This document shows, piece after piece, positions 14,838 to 23,399 of a stretch of DNA of 34,952 nt. Position 1 is the first letter of the stretch. Every line of letters begins with the position of its first letter. The position numbers were made by a program, and so were the translations under genes. This stretch comes from Acidobacteriota bacterium (GTDB lineage: Bacteria; Acidobacteriota; Holophagae; Thermotomaculales; Thermotomaculaceae). Below the pieces are notes generated by a model that was given only the letters and a program-made list of their open reading frames with translations, was not told the DNA's origin and searched no databases. The stretch covers positions 1 to 34,952 of the forward strand of contig JALSOA010000076.1 in the NCBI GenBank assembly GCA_026986725.1. The letters are read 5' to 3'.

Positions 14838-15746
14838 CTGTGGTGAGGGCTCAGTGTTTTTAGAATTACTTTGCTTACTCATAATAAACTCAAGTTCTCC
14901 GGCATTCACAATTTCAAAACAATCAGAGTCCTCTCGGATCTCTTTAGCAAGACCCGTATGAATCTCATGGCCAGCCTTGTAAGCAACCACATGCCCAAGA
15001 ATAGGATAGCCTAAAAGTGCAAGGTCTCCTATTACATCCAGTATCTTGTGCCTGACAAATTCATCTGCAAACCTTAAATGACCGTTGAGAATTCTATCGC
15101 TATCAACAACTATTGCATTTTCTAAAGAACCGCCAAGTGCAAGACCATTCTTTCTCAACATCTCAACATCCTTCAAAAAGCCAAAGGTTCTCGCTGGAGA
15201 AACATCGTTTTCAAAATCCTCTTCCCTATTTAATTCAATTGTTCTTGTTTGAAGCCTTATGAGAGGATGATCAAACTCAATGGTATAGGTGATCTTGAAC
15301 CCATCATAAGGATAAATTGATATCCTTCTATCTCCATTTAAATAGTGCTTGGGTTTTAAAATCCTTAAATACTTTCTCTCCAAAGATTGCTCTTTTATAC
15401 CCGCCTCTTTTAAAAGGTAAACAAACGCAGAAGCACTGCCGTCCATGATCGGAGTCTCTTCAGCATCAATATCTATAAAGATGTTGTCAATGTGTAATCC
15501 CCTCAAAGTGGCAAGGAGGTGTTCGGTGGTTGCAATAGAAATCCCATCTTTTGAAAGATTAGTAGCATAGGCCAGTTTAGATACATGGGAAATATCCGCT
15601 TTTATCGGGAAAAATCCTTTATCTTTTCTTCTGAAAACAATCCCATTGTTTTCAGGAGCAGGATGAAACTCAAGGTTAACCCTTTTACCGGAATGTAATC
15701 CTATCCCCGATGTTTTTACCGACTTTTTTATAGTTCTCTGTTTCAT
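14820..15746 (-). CDS. lpxC: UDP-3-O-acyl-N-acetylglucosamine deacetylase
   Basis: A 308-residue zinc enzyme for the committed step of lipid A synthesis, showing that the cell makes lipopolysaccharide-type lipids. It begins MKQRTIKKSV followed by GIGLHSGK, as in the family. Zinc ligands are H76 (in TEHLL), H233 and D237 (HKILD); the catalytic E75 and H260 (KAGH) are also present. I chose the ATG at 15746; a TTG at 15752 is in frame but gains no family residues. No clear ribosome-binding site or promoter is visible, and a strong terminator hairpin ends only 17 bases upstream. The 3' end overlaps its own probable terminator. Confidence 0.96.
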   Translation of the reverse strand: MKQRTIKKSVKTSGIGLHSGKRVNLEFHPAPENNGIVFRRKDKGFFPIKADISHVSKLAYATNLSKDGISIATTEHLLATLRGLHIDNIFIDIDAEETPIMDGSASAFVYLLKEAGIKEQSLERKYLRILKPKHYLNGDRRISIYPYDGFKITYTIEFDHPLIRLQTRTIELNREEDFENDVSPARTFGFLKDVEMLRKNGLALGGSLENAIVVDSDRILNGHLRFADEFVRHKILDVIGDLALLGYPILGHVVAYKAGHEIHTGLAKEIREDSDCFEIVNAGELEFIMSKQSNSKNTEPSPQFQELS

Positions 15747-15763
15747 CGTCAATTTATTATTGC

Positions 15764-15788
15764 AAAAAGGGTGCCATTTCTGGCACCC
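15764..15788 (-). terminator. Strong intrinsic terminator after the subtilase gene
   Basis: On the minus strand a perfect 8-bp stem GGGTGCCA/TGGCACCC encloses a GAAA tetraloop (loop 15777-15780) and is followed by five Ts (15764-15768). A four-T run on the other side makes it partly bidirectional. It closes the rpsO-to-subtilase run of genes. The lpxC start is 17 bases beyond the T run. The rest of the gap (15789-15865) holds a weak TGTGTA/TACACA hairpin and one DnaA-box-like nonamer. Confidence 0.8.
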
Positions 15789-15865
15789 CTTTTACCATTA
15801 AGTTATCCACATTTTTTCAAATTTACATGTGTATTTTTTTACACACTCTGTGCAAAAATTACACA

Positions 15866-18800
15866 TTATTCTAAATTAACCGCTCTGTAACCGCTCATAT
15901 AATACCTGTCAAGGTCTCCGAATAATGCAAACCCACCAACAGGTTTATCTGATTCAACCTTTATCCATGTAACATCAGCTGTGAGGCCTGGAATAAGGTT
16001 TTCATCAACAACACCTACCCACTTCTGGTTTGCCCCAAGTGTCTTGGTAACAGAACCAACTGACTGACCAAGCGCATTGTATGCGGTAATAGTGAGGTTT
16101 GCCGAATCATTGTTTGCATTTATAACAACAATTCCACACCATTCAGATGTGGTCTGTTTGAATACATACGGAAAGGCAATACCTGTTGTTGGGTGCATAA
16201 TAGGCCTTACACCTGCAAGAGCATCTTCACCATTGTTGTTAGAGCCCTTTGTAGGATCAATACCAAACAATTCGTATCCTGTTATCTGCTGGTCAGATGT
16301 GATCTTTATCCACGCTGTGTTTTCAGGAAATTCAACATTGTTTGATTCCCAGAAGCCCTGAACAAGGTTAACAGCCTTGCTGTTTGCTGCAAGGGTAAAG
16401 GTTACCGGTGTTAAAGCATTACCGTCACTGTCATAAGGTGTCATGGTTATGGTTGCATCGTTATCGGTAACATTGTTTATAACTATACCTGTCCACCACA
16501 ACCAGTGAATATCAACATGAGGCATTATAATTGTTGTAGATGTTTCATCGGTAAGAAGAAGAGCTCCAACCTGGTCCATAAGAGGAGTCGGATCGCTCAT
16601 ATCTTCAAACCTGAGCTGGGAAAATGCTTCAGCGGCAACAAATTGTTTGCCATTACCGTCAACCTCACCCCACCAGTGAGCCTTATCACTTGGAGGATAT
16701 GGGAAATCTGCACTGAAAACATCCTCAAAAATATCTTCTATAGGCAAACAGCCAAGCTTACTAATTGAAGACAAAGGTGTCTCATTTGCCCCAGCTATCT
16801 TTAACACCGGTGAAATATCAGAACCATTTGGATTTGCAATACCAAGGAAGGTCTGCCATTGTTCTGTTTGCTCTGCAATGTGAGGCACATAAACCTTAGA
16901 ATAGAGAGATTTTGTACCTGAAATTGCTGCAGATGCCTCAATGTAATAATCGGCTTCTTTACCAGGTTTCTTCCTGTTGAAAACCATTACCTGAGAATCC
17001 ATAACCGCTTTCACAGGAACAGATGATTTTATAAGTATCCACCCTGTACCAACCGGGTACATACTCCTGTCTATCTGAACCTTTATCCAGCCATTTGCAG
17101 GGATAACCCTGTTTACAACCGTTGTTGTAATAATCCCATTGGGTGACATCGGAAGCACCTTAACAATCGCATTTTCATCGTTGTAATTCGCAATGTAAAG
17201 GTAAGATTCCGAATACTCATCCGGTTCTGCATCATTTGCAAAAATCGGAATATAAAATTGCTCAGAAAGACCGTCCTGCATTGGATCATAGTAAACAGAT
17301 GTTGCGTTTGCAGGATTGAAGTGCAAGGTGGTCCCATTTACATCAATACCATTCATCTCATCAGCATCACTCATCCCATCACCATCTGTATCAGTTACAT
17401 AAATATCACTCCATGCCCCAAGCTCTGTCTTGTGATTAAGTCCATCGTTATCTTCATCATCTGTATCGTTGTGGTTTAAAACATCAGGAGAAAAGAATCT
17501 TCCGTAGAACGGTAACTTGTATTCATTTCCAAAGTTATCACGCAACACAACATAACCCATCAAATGAGTGGCTGCAGGATCTGAATAACTGGCAGTAATG
17601 GTTATAGTAACAGAATCACCTGAATTTACAGTTTGAATTGTTGTTGGAGAAATTGAAACATCAACTTTATTATTCGTACATATCTTTAACAAAGATGGCA
17701 GGAAAGAAACAGTTTTGTCAGAGATATTTTTTACGCTGAATGTCTTTGATATTGAACTTCCCTGCGATGTATCAACATTCCCAAAACTTACATTTGAAGG
17801 AATAAGGGAAAGTTTTGCATCATGGGCTCTGCCCAGCTGAACTATCCCTCCGCCAAAGTACACAGGAGTACCGTATCCGTTTGTGAAGAACAGGTTGTTA
17901 ATTCCATCTTTTGTCTGGTAAAGGTCATGGCCAAACTTTGTGGCAGTACAGAGAACTCCCTTTATCTCAGCAGGAGAAAGGTCTGGATAAAAAGCTTTGA
18001 AAGCAGCAACTATCCCTGCGGTGTAAGGGGTTGAAAAACTTGTTCCCTGAGTTTCACCAAAACCTGTCTGACTGTACATATCCGATGAATTGTTATCATC
18101 CTGAGTTGGAGCCATAATCCTCTGCCCAGGAGCAACCACATCAGGTTTCAGGAAGTAATCAATCTTGGTTGGGCCTGTTGAAGAGAAGAAAGTCTTATAA
18201 CCATAGGCAACCTTTTGATAAACATTGTCAACAGAAATGGAAAAATACACAGGATCCGTTGAGTTCGCAAGTATCTGCTTCAATACCTGACCATTCTCAT
18301 AAGTAATGAAAAATCCAGGAATATGCAATTGAAATGGACAGTTTGGACCAATGGATGTGTCCATATTAATAATTCCACCGTTGCCACTTGGGTCACCAGT
18401 TGGCACATTGTTGTACACAATAACACCCGCAGCACCTGCATCTTCACAATGCTTTATCTTCTGGCAGAAGTAACAATCACCCCTTTTTACCAGCACAACC
18501 TTACCAGAAAGGTCAATACCGCTTAAATCACCGCATGCAAGCTCATCAGAGGTATAATCTGCAAGATCAACAACCTCTGTCATAGGGAATTCCTGCAGGG
18601 TCTGCGCAACCTGAGTATCATAGCCATACTGTATATCAGTAAGACCATCAATAGGCTGACCATTTAAGTAAAATGTGGCCTTTTTAATCGAAACATAATC
18701 CCTTTCATTGTCGTTTGCACCAACGGTAATTGCATCCGGGGCATTGCCAGGTGAATCAATACTCATAGGCACAAGAGAGTATTCATCAAGATGTTGCCTC

Positions 18801-19762
18801 CAATCCTGACCATATTGATTTATAAGGTCTTCGAAATTGTCTCCCTCGTTGCCTGCTGCAACAGTAACCACAACCCCTGCATCAATGGCATTCTCAATAG
18901 CCTGAACCTCGGAATCGTTGCTCGCAGAGGTACTTATATCTCCCCCAAGACTCAGGGTAATAACATCCATTCCATCGTTAACAGCAGCGTCTATACCGTT
19001 CAGTATTGAAGATTGATAGGCGCCTGGCCCGTTTGGCCCCATTGTGAACACCTTGTAATTTCCAAGGTAAGCACCTGGAGCAGCACCTAACAACTTGTAA
19101 AGAAACGGTCCATCCTGAACCTCAACATATCTTCCTGCAGCACATCCTGCACATGCAGTGCCGTGTCCATACTGGTCGGAAGCATTCTGGTCACTCCCAA
19201 AGTTTTTAGCAACAATTACCTTGTTGTTTGTAAGTTCAGACTCATTGTTTGCACCGGGGTCAAAGCCATCAGGATAGGTGAAACCCTCATCGTTGAACAT
19301 GGGATTTGAAATATCAATACCGGTATCAAGTATGGCTATCTTCATGCCTTTTCCAATATCAAGATGAGACATCCCAAGTTTCTTGTAGATTATCACATTA
19401 TCACAGATCCTGTTTGCCGCATCAAGTTTAAGTCTGTAAACCCTATCCTTTTCAACTGAAACAACATCAGAATACTCCTTCAACTTTTCGACTTTGTCCG
19501 GGTCAACCTCAATAAAAACAGCATTTAAAACTGTTTGAATTGAGCCAAAGGCTTTCCCATTCAGTTTCTTCTCCACATAGTTAATAAAATCTTTTTGTTG
19601 ATCAATGACCTCCTGCCTGTACATTCTGGCAGCCTTGGTTTTTAAAGCCCTCTTTGCAACCTTCACAACAGGCTTTTTGTTTAAAACAACGATGTACCTG
19701 TCTGCTGCAAAAAGATTAAATGCAATAAAAATAAATGCCAGAAAAACTAAAATCCTTCTCAT
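15866..19762 (-). CDS. Secreted subtilisin-family serine protease with PA insert and four C-terminal repeats
   Basis: A 1298-residue multidomain protease. In order: signal peptide (1-20, ending LFAA); I9 inhibitor-type propeptide (about 21-110); S8 catalytic domain with D146 (ILDTGID), H200 (YGHGTA), oxyanion N305 (AAGNEG) and S575 (GTSFSTP); a protease-associated insert (about 400-500) with a Cys-rich KRGDCYFC; and a beta domain (about 650-755). Next come calcium-type DxDxDG motifs (about 766-805, e.g. DTDGDGMSD), then four copies of a roughly 90-110-residue beta repeat (about 836-930, 957-1055, 1079-1168, 1196-1285). No sorting signal or final Phe is seen, so it is probably released or loosely surface-bound. 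A GGGGGTG site precedes the ATG, 21 bases after the TPR gene. Confidence 0.93.
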   Translation of the reverse strand: MRRILVFLAFIFIAFNLFAADRYIVVLNKKPVVKVAKRALKTKAARMYRQEVIDQQKDFINYVEKKLNGKAFGSIQTVLNAVFIEVDPDKVEKLKEYSDVVSVEKDRVYRLKLDAANRICDNVIIYKKLGMSHLDIGKGMKIAILDTGIDISNPMFNDEGFTYPDGFDPGANNESELTNNKVIVAKNFGSDQNASDQYGHGTACAGCAAGRYVEVQDGPFLYKLLGAAPGAYLGNYKVFTMGPNGPGAYQSSILNGIDAAVNDGMDVITLSLGGDISTSASNDSEVQAIENAIDAGVVVTVAAGNEGDNFEDLINQYGQDWRQHLDEYSLVPMSIDSPGNAPDAITVGANDNERDYVSIKKATFYLNGQPIDGLTDIQYGYDTQVAQTLQEFPMTEVVDLADYTSDELACGDLSGIDLSGKVVLVKRGDCYFCQKIKHCEDAGAAGVIVYNNVPTGDPSGNGGIINMDTSIGPNCPFQLHIPGFFITYENGQVLKQILANSTDPVYFSISVDNVYQKVAYGYKTFFSSTGPTKIDYFLKPDVVAPGQRIMAPTQDDNNSSDMYSQTGFGETQGTSFSTPYTAGIVAAFKAFYPDLSPAEIKGVLCTATKFGHDLYQTKDGINNLFFTNGYGTPVYFGGGIVQLGRAHDAKLSLIPSNVSFGNVDTSQGSSISKTFSVKNISDKTVSFLPSLLKICTNNKVDVSISPTTIQTVNSGDSVTITITASYSDPAATHLMGYVVLRDNFGNEYKLPFYGRFFSPDVLNHNDTDDEDNDGLNHKTELGAWSDIYVTDTDGDGMSDADEMNGIDVNGTTLHFNPANATSVYYDPMQDGLSEQFYIPIFANDAEPDEYSESYLYIANYNDENAIVKVLPMSPNGIITTTVVNRVIPANGWIKVQIDRSMYPVGTGWILIKSSVPVKAVMDSQVMVFNRKKPGKEADYYIEASAAISGTKSLYSKVYVPHIAEQTEQWQTFLGIANPNGSDISPVLKIAGANETPLSSISKLGCLPIEDIFEDVFSADFPYPPSDKAHWWGEVDGNGKQFVAAEAFSQLRFEDMSDPTPLMDQVGALLLTDETSTTIIMPHVDIHWLWWTGIVINNVTDNDATITMTPYDSDGNALTPVTFTLAANSKAVNLVQGFWESNNVEFPENTAWIKITSDQQITGYELFGIDPTKGSNNNGEDALAGVRPIMHPTTGIAFPYVFKQTTSEWCGIVVINANNDSANLTITAYNALGQSVGSVTKTLGANQKWVGVVDENLIPGLTADVTWIKVESDKPVGGFALFGDLDRYYMSGYRAVNLE

Positions 19763-19783
19763 AACACCCCCGCAAAAATAAAT

Positions 19784-20725
19784 TTATTGACTTCCGGTTA
19801 AACCCTGAATTAGCCCCTTTGCATCCCCTGCATGAGGTCCATCTGGAGCCACTTCAAGGTACTTTTTAAGCATTTCAACGCACTTGTTCATATCGCCCTG
19901 TCTCAAATACAAAAGACCAAGCTGATAATAAGCATCAGCATATTTTGGGTCTATCTTTAAAGCTTTTTCAAGATAGACTTTTGCATCCTTATCGTTCCCT
20001 GCATTTATGTACTCAACAGCCTTGTTATAGTACTCTGCAGGAGATATTGCTCCCATCTCCTCTGCTTTTTTATGGTATTTTTGGTAATTTTTCTCATCAC
20101 CTTTTTTCTTGTAAATATCGGCAAGCATTGCATAGGCACCACCCATACTTGAATTTAATTCAATTGCCTTGAGCAATGCATTCTCTGCCTCGTCAAGTTT
20201 ATTCTGTTCAAGTGCAATTCTCCCCACATGAAACCATGCAAAAGCAAGTTGAGGATTCAATTCAACGGCTTTTTTTAGCAATGGATAAGCATCTTTATCA
20301 TCTTTCTTTTTTAGGTACTCCACAGCCTGATTGTACGCCAGAACTCCCTTTTCCTCCGGTGAAAGTTTGCTTTCCTGCTGTTTTAAAGCAGCCTCCTGAC
20401 TTAATAGCTGAATGTTCATTACCTTTTTGTCACTTATAATCGGTTTTGCATAGGTTTCATAGGCAACATATCCCTCTTTTTCAAACCTGACCGTGTAAAG
20501 TGCAATGTTAAGTGTAACCCTTGCAACTCCCTTTTTGTCGGTAACAAGTTCTTTCCGGAAATTCTTTCTCTTGTTCATTGTGATTGTGATCTTTACACCT
20601 TCAAGGGGCTTTTTGTTTTCATCAACCACCTTAAAGATAATCATTCCAGCCTGTATTCCGGCCATTGTTTTTAGAGAAAATAAAACAAACATCAAAAAAA
20701 CAGTTAAAAATTTCAAGACCCTCAT
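19784..20725 (-). CDS. Exported protein with carboxypeptidase-regulatory-like domain and TPR repeats
   Basis: A 313-residue protein with a signal peptide (about 1-22, ending TMAG). A beta-sandwich of the carboxypeptidase regulatory type follows (about 27-105), including KPLEGVKITI, VTDKKGVARV and FEKEGYVAYE. From about 125 to 305 come TPR units, for instance AFAWFHVGRIALEQNKLDEAENALLKAIELN and ADAYYQLGLLYLRQGDMNKCVE (each quoted only in part as pattern). Such proteins act as scaffolds in the periplasm. It starts after AAAGGAG, 15 bases past rimO, and leads into the subtilase gene. A partnership with the protease is possible but rests on position only. Confidence 0.8.
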   Translation of the reverse strand: MRVLKFLTVFLMFVLFSLKTMAGIQAGMIIFKVVDENKKPLEGVKITITMNKRKNFRKELVTDKKGVARVTLNIALYTVRFEKEGYVAYETYAKPIISDKKVMNIQLLSQEAALKQQESKLSPEEKGVLAYNQAVEYLKKKDDKDAYPLLKKAVELNPQLAFAWFHVGRIALEQNKLDEAENALLKAIELNSSMGGAYAMLADIYKKKGDEKNYQKYHKKAEEMGAISPAEYYNKAVEYINAGNDKDAKVYLEKALKIDPKYADAYYQLGLLYLRQGDMNKCVEMLKKYLEVAPDGPHAGDAKGLIQGLTGSQ

Positions 20726-20740
20726 ACTATTCTCCTTTCT

Positions 20741-22057
20741 CTATAAAATTTTACCAACAATATCGTAAGGCATAGCCGTTTCAATCAAAACCATCTTAAT
20801 GTCACCAACATTAGCAAAACCATCGTTAATAAGGGTCACACCATCAACCTCAGGTGCCTGCCCCCTATGCCTCCCTTTCAAAAGCAAGTCGGTTTCTTCA
20901 GAATAACCCTCAATCACAACCTCTAACTCACTTCCAACCATTTGTTTATTGATATTGTACGATATTTCTTTTTGAATTTCCATTATTTCATTTAATCTTT
21001 TCTTTTTTGTGTCCTCTGTCACATTGTCAGTGAGTTTAAAGGCAGGTGTCGCATCTTCATGGGAGTATTCAAATACTCCAAGGTGATTAAATTCTGCTTC
21101 AATAACAAATTTTTTCAATTCATTAAATTCTTTATAACTTTCATCAGGATATCCAACTATCAGGGATGTTCTTAAAAATACTTCGTTATTGAAAATCTCC
21201 CTTATTCTCTCAACCAGTTTCAGGTATTCATTACCGTCTCCCGGTCTCTTCATGGACTTCAGTATCCTTTTTGACGAATGTTGAAGCGGGATATCAATGT
21301 AATTGCAAACCTTTTCACTATCTCTCATAACCTTTAATAGCCTGTCCGTAATCTCCCCTGGATAAAGATACATTACTCTTATCCAGAAGTCCCCATTTAT
21401 TTTATTTAAATTTTCAATAAGGGCTGAAAGCCCGTCCTTCATTCCAATGTCTGCACCGTACATTGTTGAATCCTGAGAGATAAGTATTATCTCTTTATAG
21501 CCTGATGAGACAAGGTTTTTAACCTCTTTAGATATAGAGTCTATGGTTCTGCTTCTCAATTTTCCCCTTATTCCCGGTATGGCACAGAAAGAACAGGTGT
21601 GGTTACAGCCTTCAGAAATTTTCACATACTGATAAACCGTGTTCTGCAACACCCTCGGAGATTTTTCAGAGTAGATGTACTGGGGCATTTTAAAGTGTGA
21701 TTCTCTGTTTTTTTCAAGTATATCAACAATGTTTTCAATGTCGTCAAGGCTGACAAAGTAATCAATTTCAGGGATCTCTTTTCTCAAATCCTTTATATAC
21801 CTTTGAACAAGGCAGCCTGCAACAACAAGTTTTCCGATTCTGCCCTTTTTTTTAAATTCTGCAAGTTCAAGTATTCTGTCTATGGATTCTTCTTTTGCAG
21901 GCAGGATAAATCCGCAGGTATTGACAATAGCGTAATCAACATAGTCGTCAAGGTTTAAAACTGGCTCCATTCCCCTTTCAATAAGGCACCCTGCCATTAC
22001 CTCTGAATCCACCGTGTTTTTAGGGCAACCAAGTGTTATAAAAAAGAATTTAGGCAT
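20741..22057 (-). CDS. rimO: Ribosomal protein S12 methylthiotransferase
   Basis: A 438-residue radical-SAM enzyme that adds a methylthio group to an aspartate of ribosomal protein S12. The N-terminal domain carries cluster cysteines C11 (LGCPKN), C48 (NTCGF) and C82 (GCL). The radical-SAM triad is C151, C155 and C158 in EGCNHTCSFCAIPGIRGKLRSR (abbreviated here as CxxxCxxC). A TRAM domain ends the protein. The SFCAIPGIRGKLRSR form is the RimO version rather than MiaB. It sits 5 bases after asnS and 15 before the TPR gene, so it is part of the run led by rpsO. Confidence 0.95.
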   Translation of the reverse strand: MPKFFFITLGCPKNTVDSEVMAGCLIERGMEPVLNLDDYVDYAIVNTCGFILPAKEESIDRILELAEFKKKGRIGKLVVAGCLVQRYIKDLRKEIPEIDYFVSLDDIENIVDILEKNRESHFKMPQYIYSEKSPRVLQNTVYQYVKISEGCNHTCSFCAIPGIRGKLRSRTIDSISKEVKNLVSSGYKEIILISQDSTMYGADIGMKDGLSALIENLNKINGDFWIRVMYLYPGEITDRLLKVMRDSEKVCNYIDIPLQHSSKRILKSMKRPGDGNEYLKLVERIREIFNNEVFLRTSLIVGYPDESYKEFNELKKFVIEAEFNHLGVFEYSHEDATPAFKLTDNVTEDTKKKRLNEIMEIQKEISYNINKQMVGSELEVVIEGYSEETDLLLKGRHRGQAPEVDGVTLINDGFANVGDIKMVLIETAMPYDIVGKIL

Positions 22058-22062
22058 AGATT

Positions 22063-23352
22063 TTATGGATAAAGCCTGTTAAGCATTCTCGGCCAGGGGA
22101 TTGTTTCCCTTACATGATGAAGGCCGCATATCCATGCAACAGTCCTTTCTATACCAAGGCCAAAGCCTCCATGGGGAACAGCCCCGTATCTTCTTAAATC
22201 AAGGTACCATTTGTAATTTTCTTCCGGTATTCCCTCTTCCCTTATTTTTTCAAGCAAATGCTCAATATCGGCAGACCTTTCTCCGCCTCCGACTATCTCA
22301 CCGTAACCTTCTGGGGCCAAAACATCAACCCCAAGTGCAAGTTCGGGGTTTTCTTTATCAAGCTCAAAATAAAATGCCTTGAAACTTGCAGGAAACCTGT
22401 GAACAAGTATAGGTTTGTCATACTGTTTTGTAAGTATGGTTTCATCGTCTCCGCCGAAATCCTCTCCCCATTTAATATCCGAGCCTAATTTGTGCAACTG
22501 CTCAACCGCTTCGGTATATGTCATTCTCTCAAAAGGCCTTTTAATCTTTTCCAGCTTCGACACATCCCTTTCAAGTATCTTCAACTCTTCCATCCTTCTT
22601 TCAAGCACCCTTTGAACTATGTACTCAACAAATTCCTCTGCGAGGTTCATAACATCGTCAAGTGTTGCAAAAGCCATTTCAGGCTCAACCATCCAGAATT
22701 CCATCAAATGCCTTCTCGTTTTTGACTTTTCAGCCCTGAATGTGGGACCGAAGCAATAAACCTTTTTAAATGCGGCAATTGCAGCCTCAGAGTACAATTG
22801 CCCGCTCTGGGTAAGGTATGCAGTTTCCCCAAAGTAATCTGTTTTAAAAAGAGTTGTAGAGCCCTCCGCTGCATTCGGAGTAAGAATCGGGGAATCAACA
22901 AGCACAAAGTCTCTTTCATCAAAAAAATCCCTGCAGGCTTTGATTATTTCATGCCTTATCTTTAGAATAGCCCATTGCCTTTTGGAACGAAGCCAGAGGT
23001 GCCTGTGATCCATCAGAAAATCAACCCCGTGCTCTTTCGGGGTTATGGGGAAGGGCTCTGAAATCTGGTATATCTTCATAGTCTTTACAAGGAGCTCATA
23101 ACTTCCGTCTCTGGGGTTTTGCTGAACAGTTCCGGTTAATTCAATAGAAGATTCCTGTGTCAGTTTTTTAAAGTCTTCCATTGCCTCATCAGAGGTTTCC
23201 CCTTTTACAAAAACACATTGAACAAAAGCAGAACCGTCTCTAAGCTCAACAAACCTGATTTTTCCATGCTTCCTTTTTAACCTCACCCATCCCTGGAGAG
23301 TAACTTCTTTTCCCAGATAATCTCCCATGTATTTTGCAAGAATCACAGGCAT
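22063..23352 (-). CDS. asnS: Asparaginyl-tRNA synthetase (archaeal/Thermus-like type)
   Basis: A 429-residue class IIb synthetase charging tRNA-Asn. The OB-fold anticodon domain occupies about 1-105 ([23 protein letters not shown]). The catalytic domain has motif 2 [16 protein letters not shown] and motif 3 [28 protein letters not shown] is the AsnRS-type sequence, not AspRS. The length and segments such as [15 protein letters not shown] and [12 protein letters not shown] are close to archaeal AsnRS from memory, rather than the longer (about 466) common bacterial form. I use the ATG at 23352, preceded by a G-run site; the TTG at 23370 lies upstream of that site. The gene follows pnp with a 47-base gap and no clear promoter. 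Confidence 0.93.
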   Translation of the reverse strand: MPVILAKYMGDYLGKEVTLQGWVRLKRKHGKIRFVELRDGSAFVQCVFVKGETSDEAMEDFKKLTQESSIELTGTVQQNPRDGSYELLVKTMKIYQISEPFPITPKEHGVDFLMDHRHLWLRSKRQWAILKIRHEIIKACRDFFDERDFVLVDSPILTPNAAEGSTTLFKTDYFGETAYLTQSGQLYSEAAIAAFKKVYCFGPTFRAEKSKTRRHLMEFWMVEPEMAFATLDDVMNLAEEFVEYIVQRVLERRMEELKILERDVSKLEKIKRPFERMTYTEAVEQLHKLGSDIKWGEDFGGDDETILTKQYDKPILVHRFPASFKAFYFELDKENPELALGVDVLAPEGYGEIVGGGERSADIEHLLEKIREEGIPEENYKWYLDLRRYGAVPHGGFGLGIERTVAWICGLHHVRETIPWPRMLNRLYP

Positions 23353-23399
23353 AAATTCCCCCCGGTTCAAAGAATAACATTCCCTTTTTTTATAAGTAT

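Noticed and set aside
15803-15811. TTATCCACA, a perfect DnaA-box nonamer, in the lpxC-subtilase gap.
   Set aside because: It is single, with no cluster, no AT-rich unwinding repeats and no dnaA, dnaN or gidA nearby, so an origin is not supported. One such nonamer in 35 kb can occur by chance.
15823-15845. TGTGTA/TACACA hairpin with a T-run loop as a second terminator after the subtilase.
   Set aside because: The stem is only 6 bp and AT-rich, and the T run is in the loop rather than after the stem. The GAAA-loop hairpin at 15769-15788 is much better.
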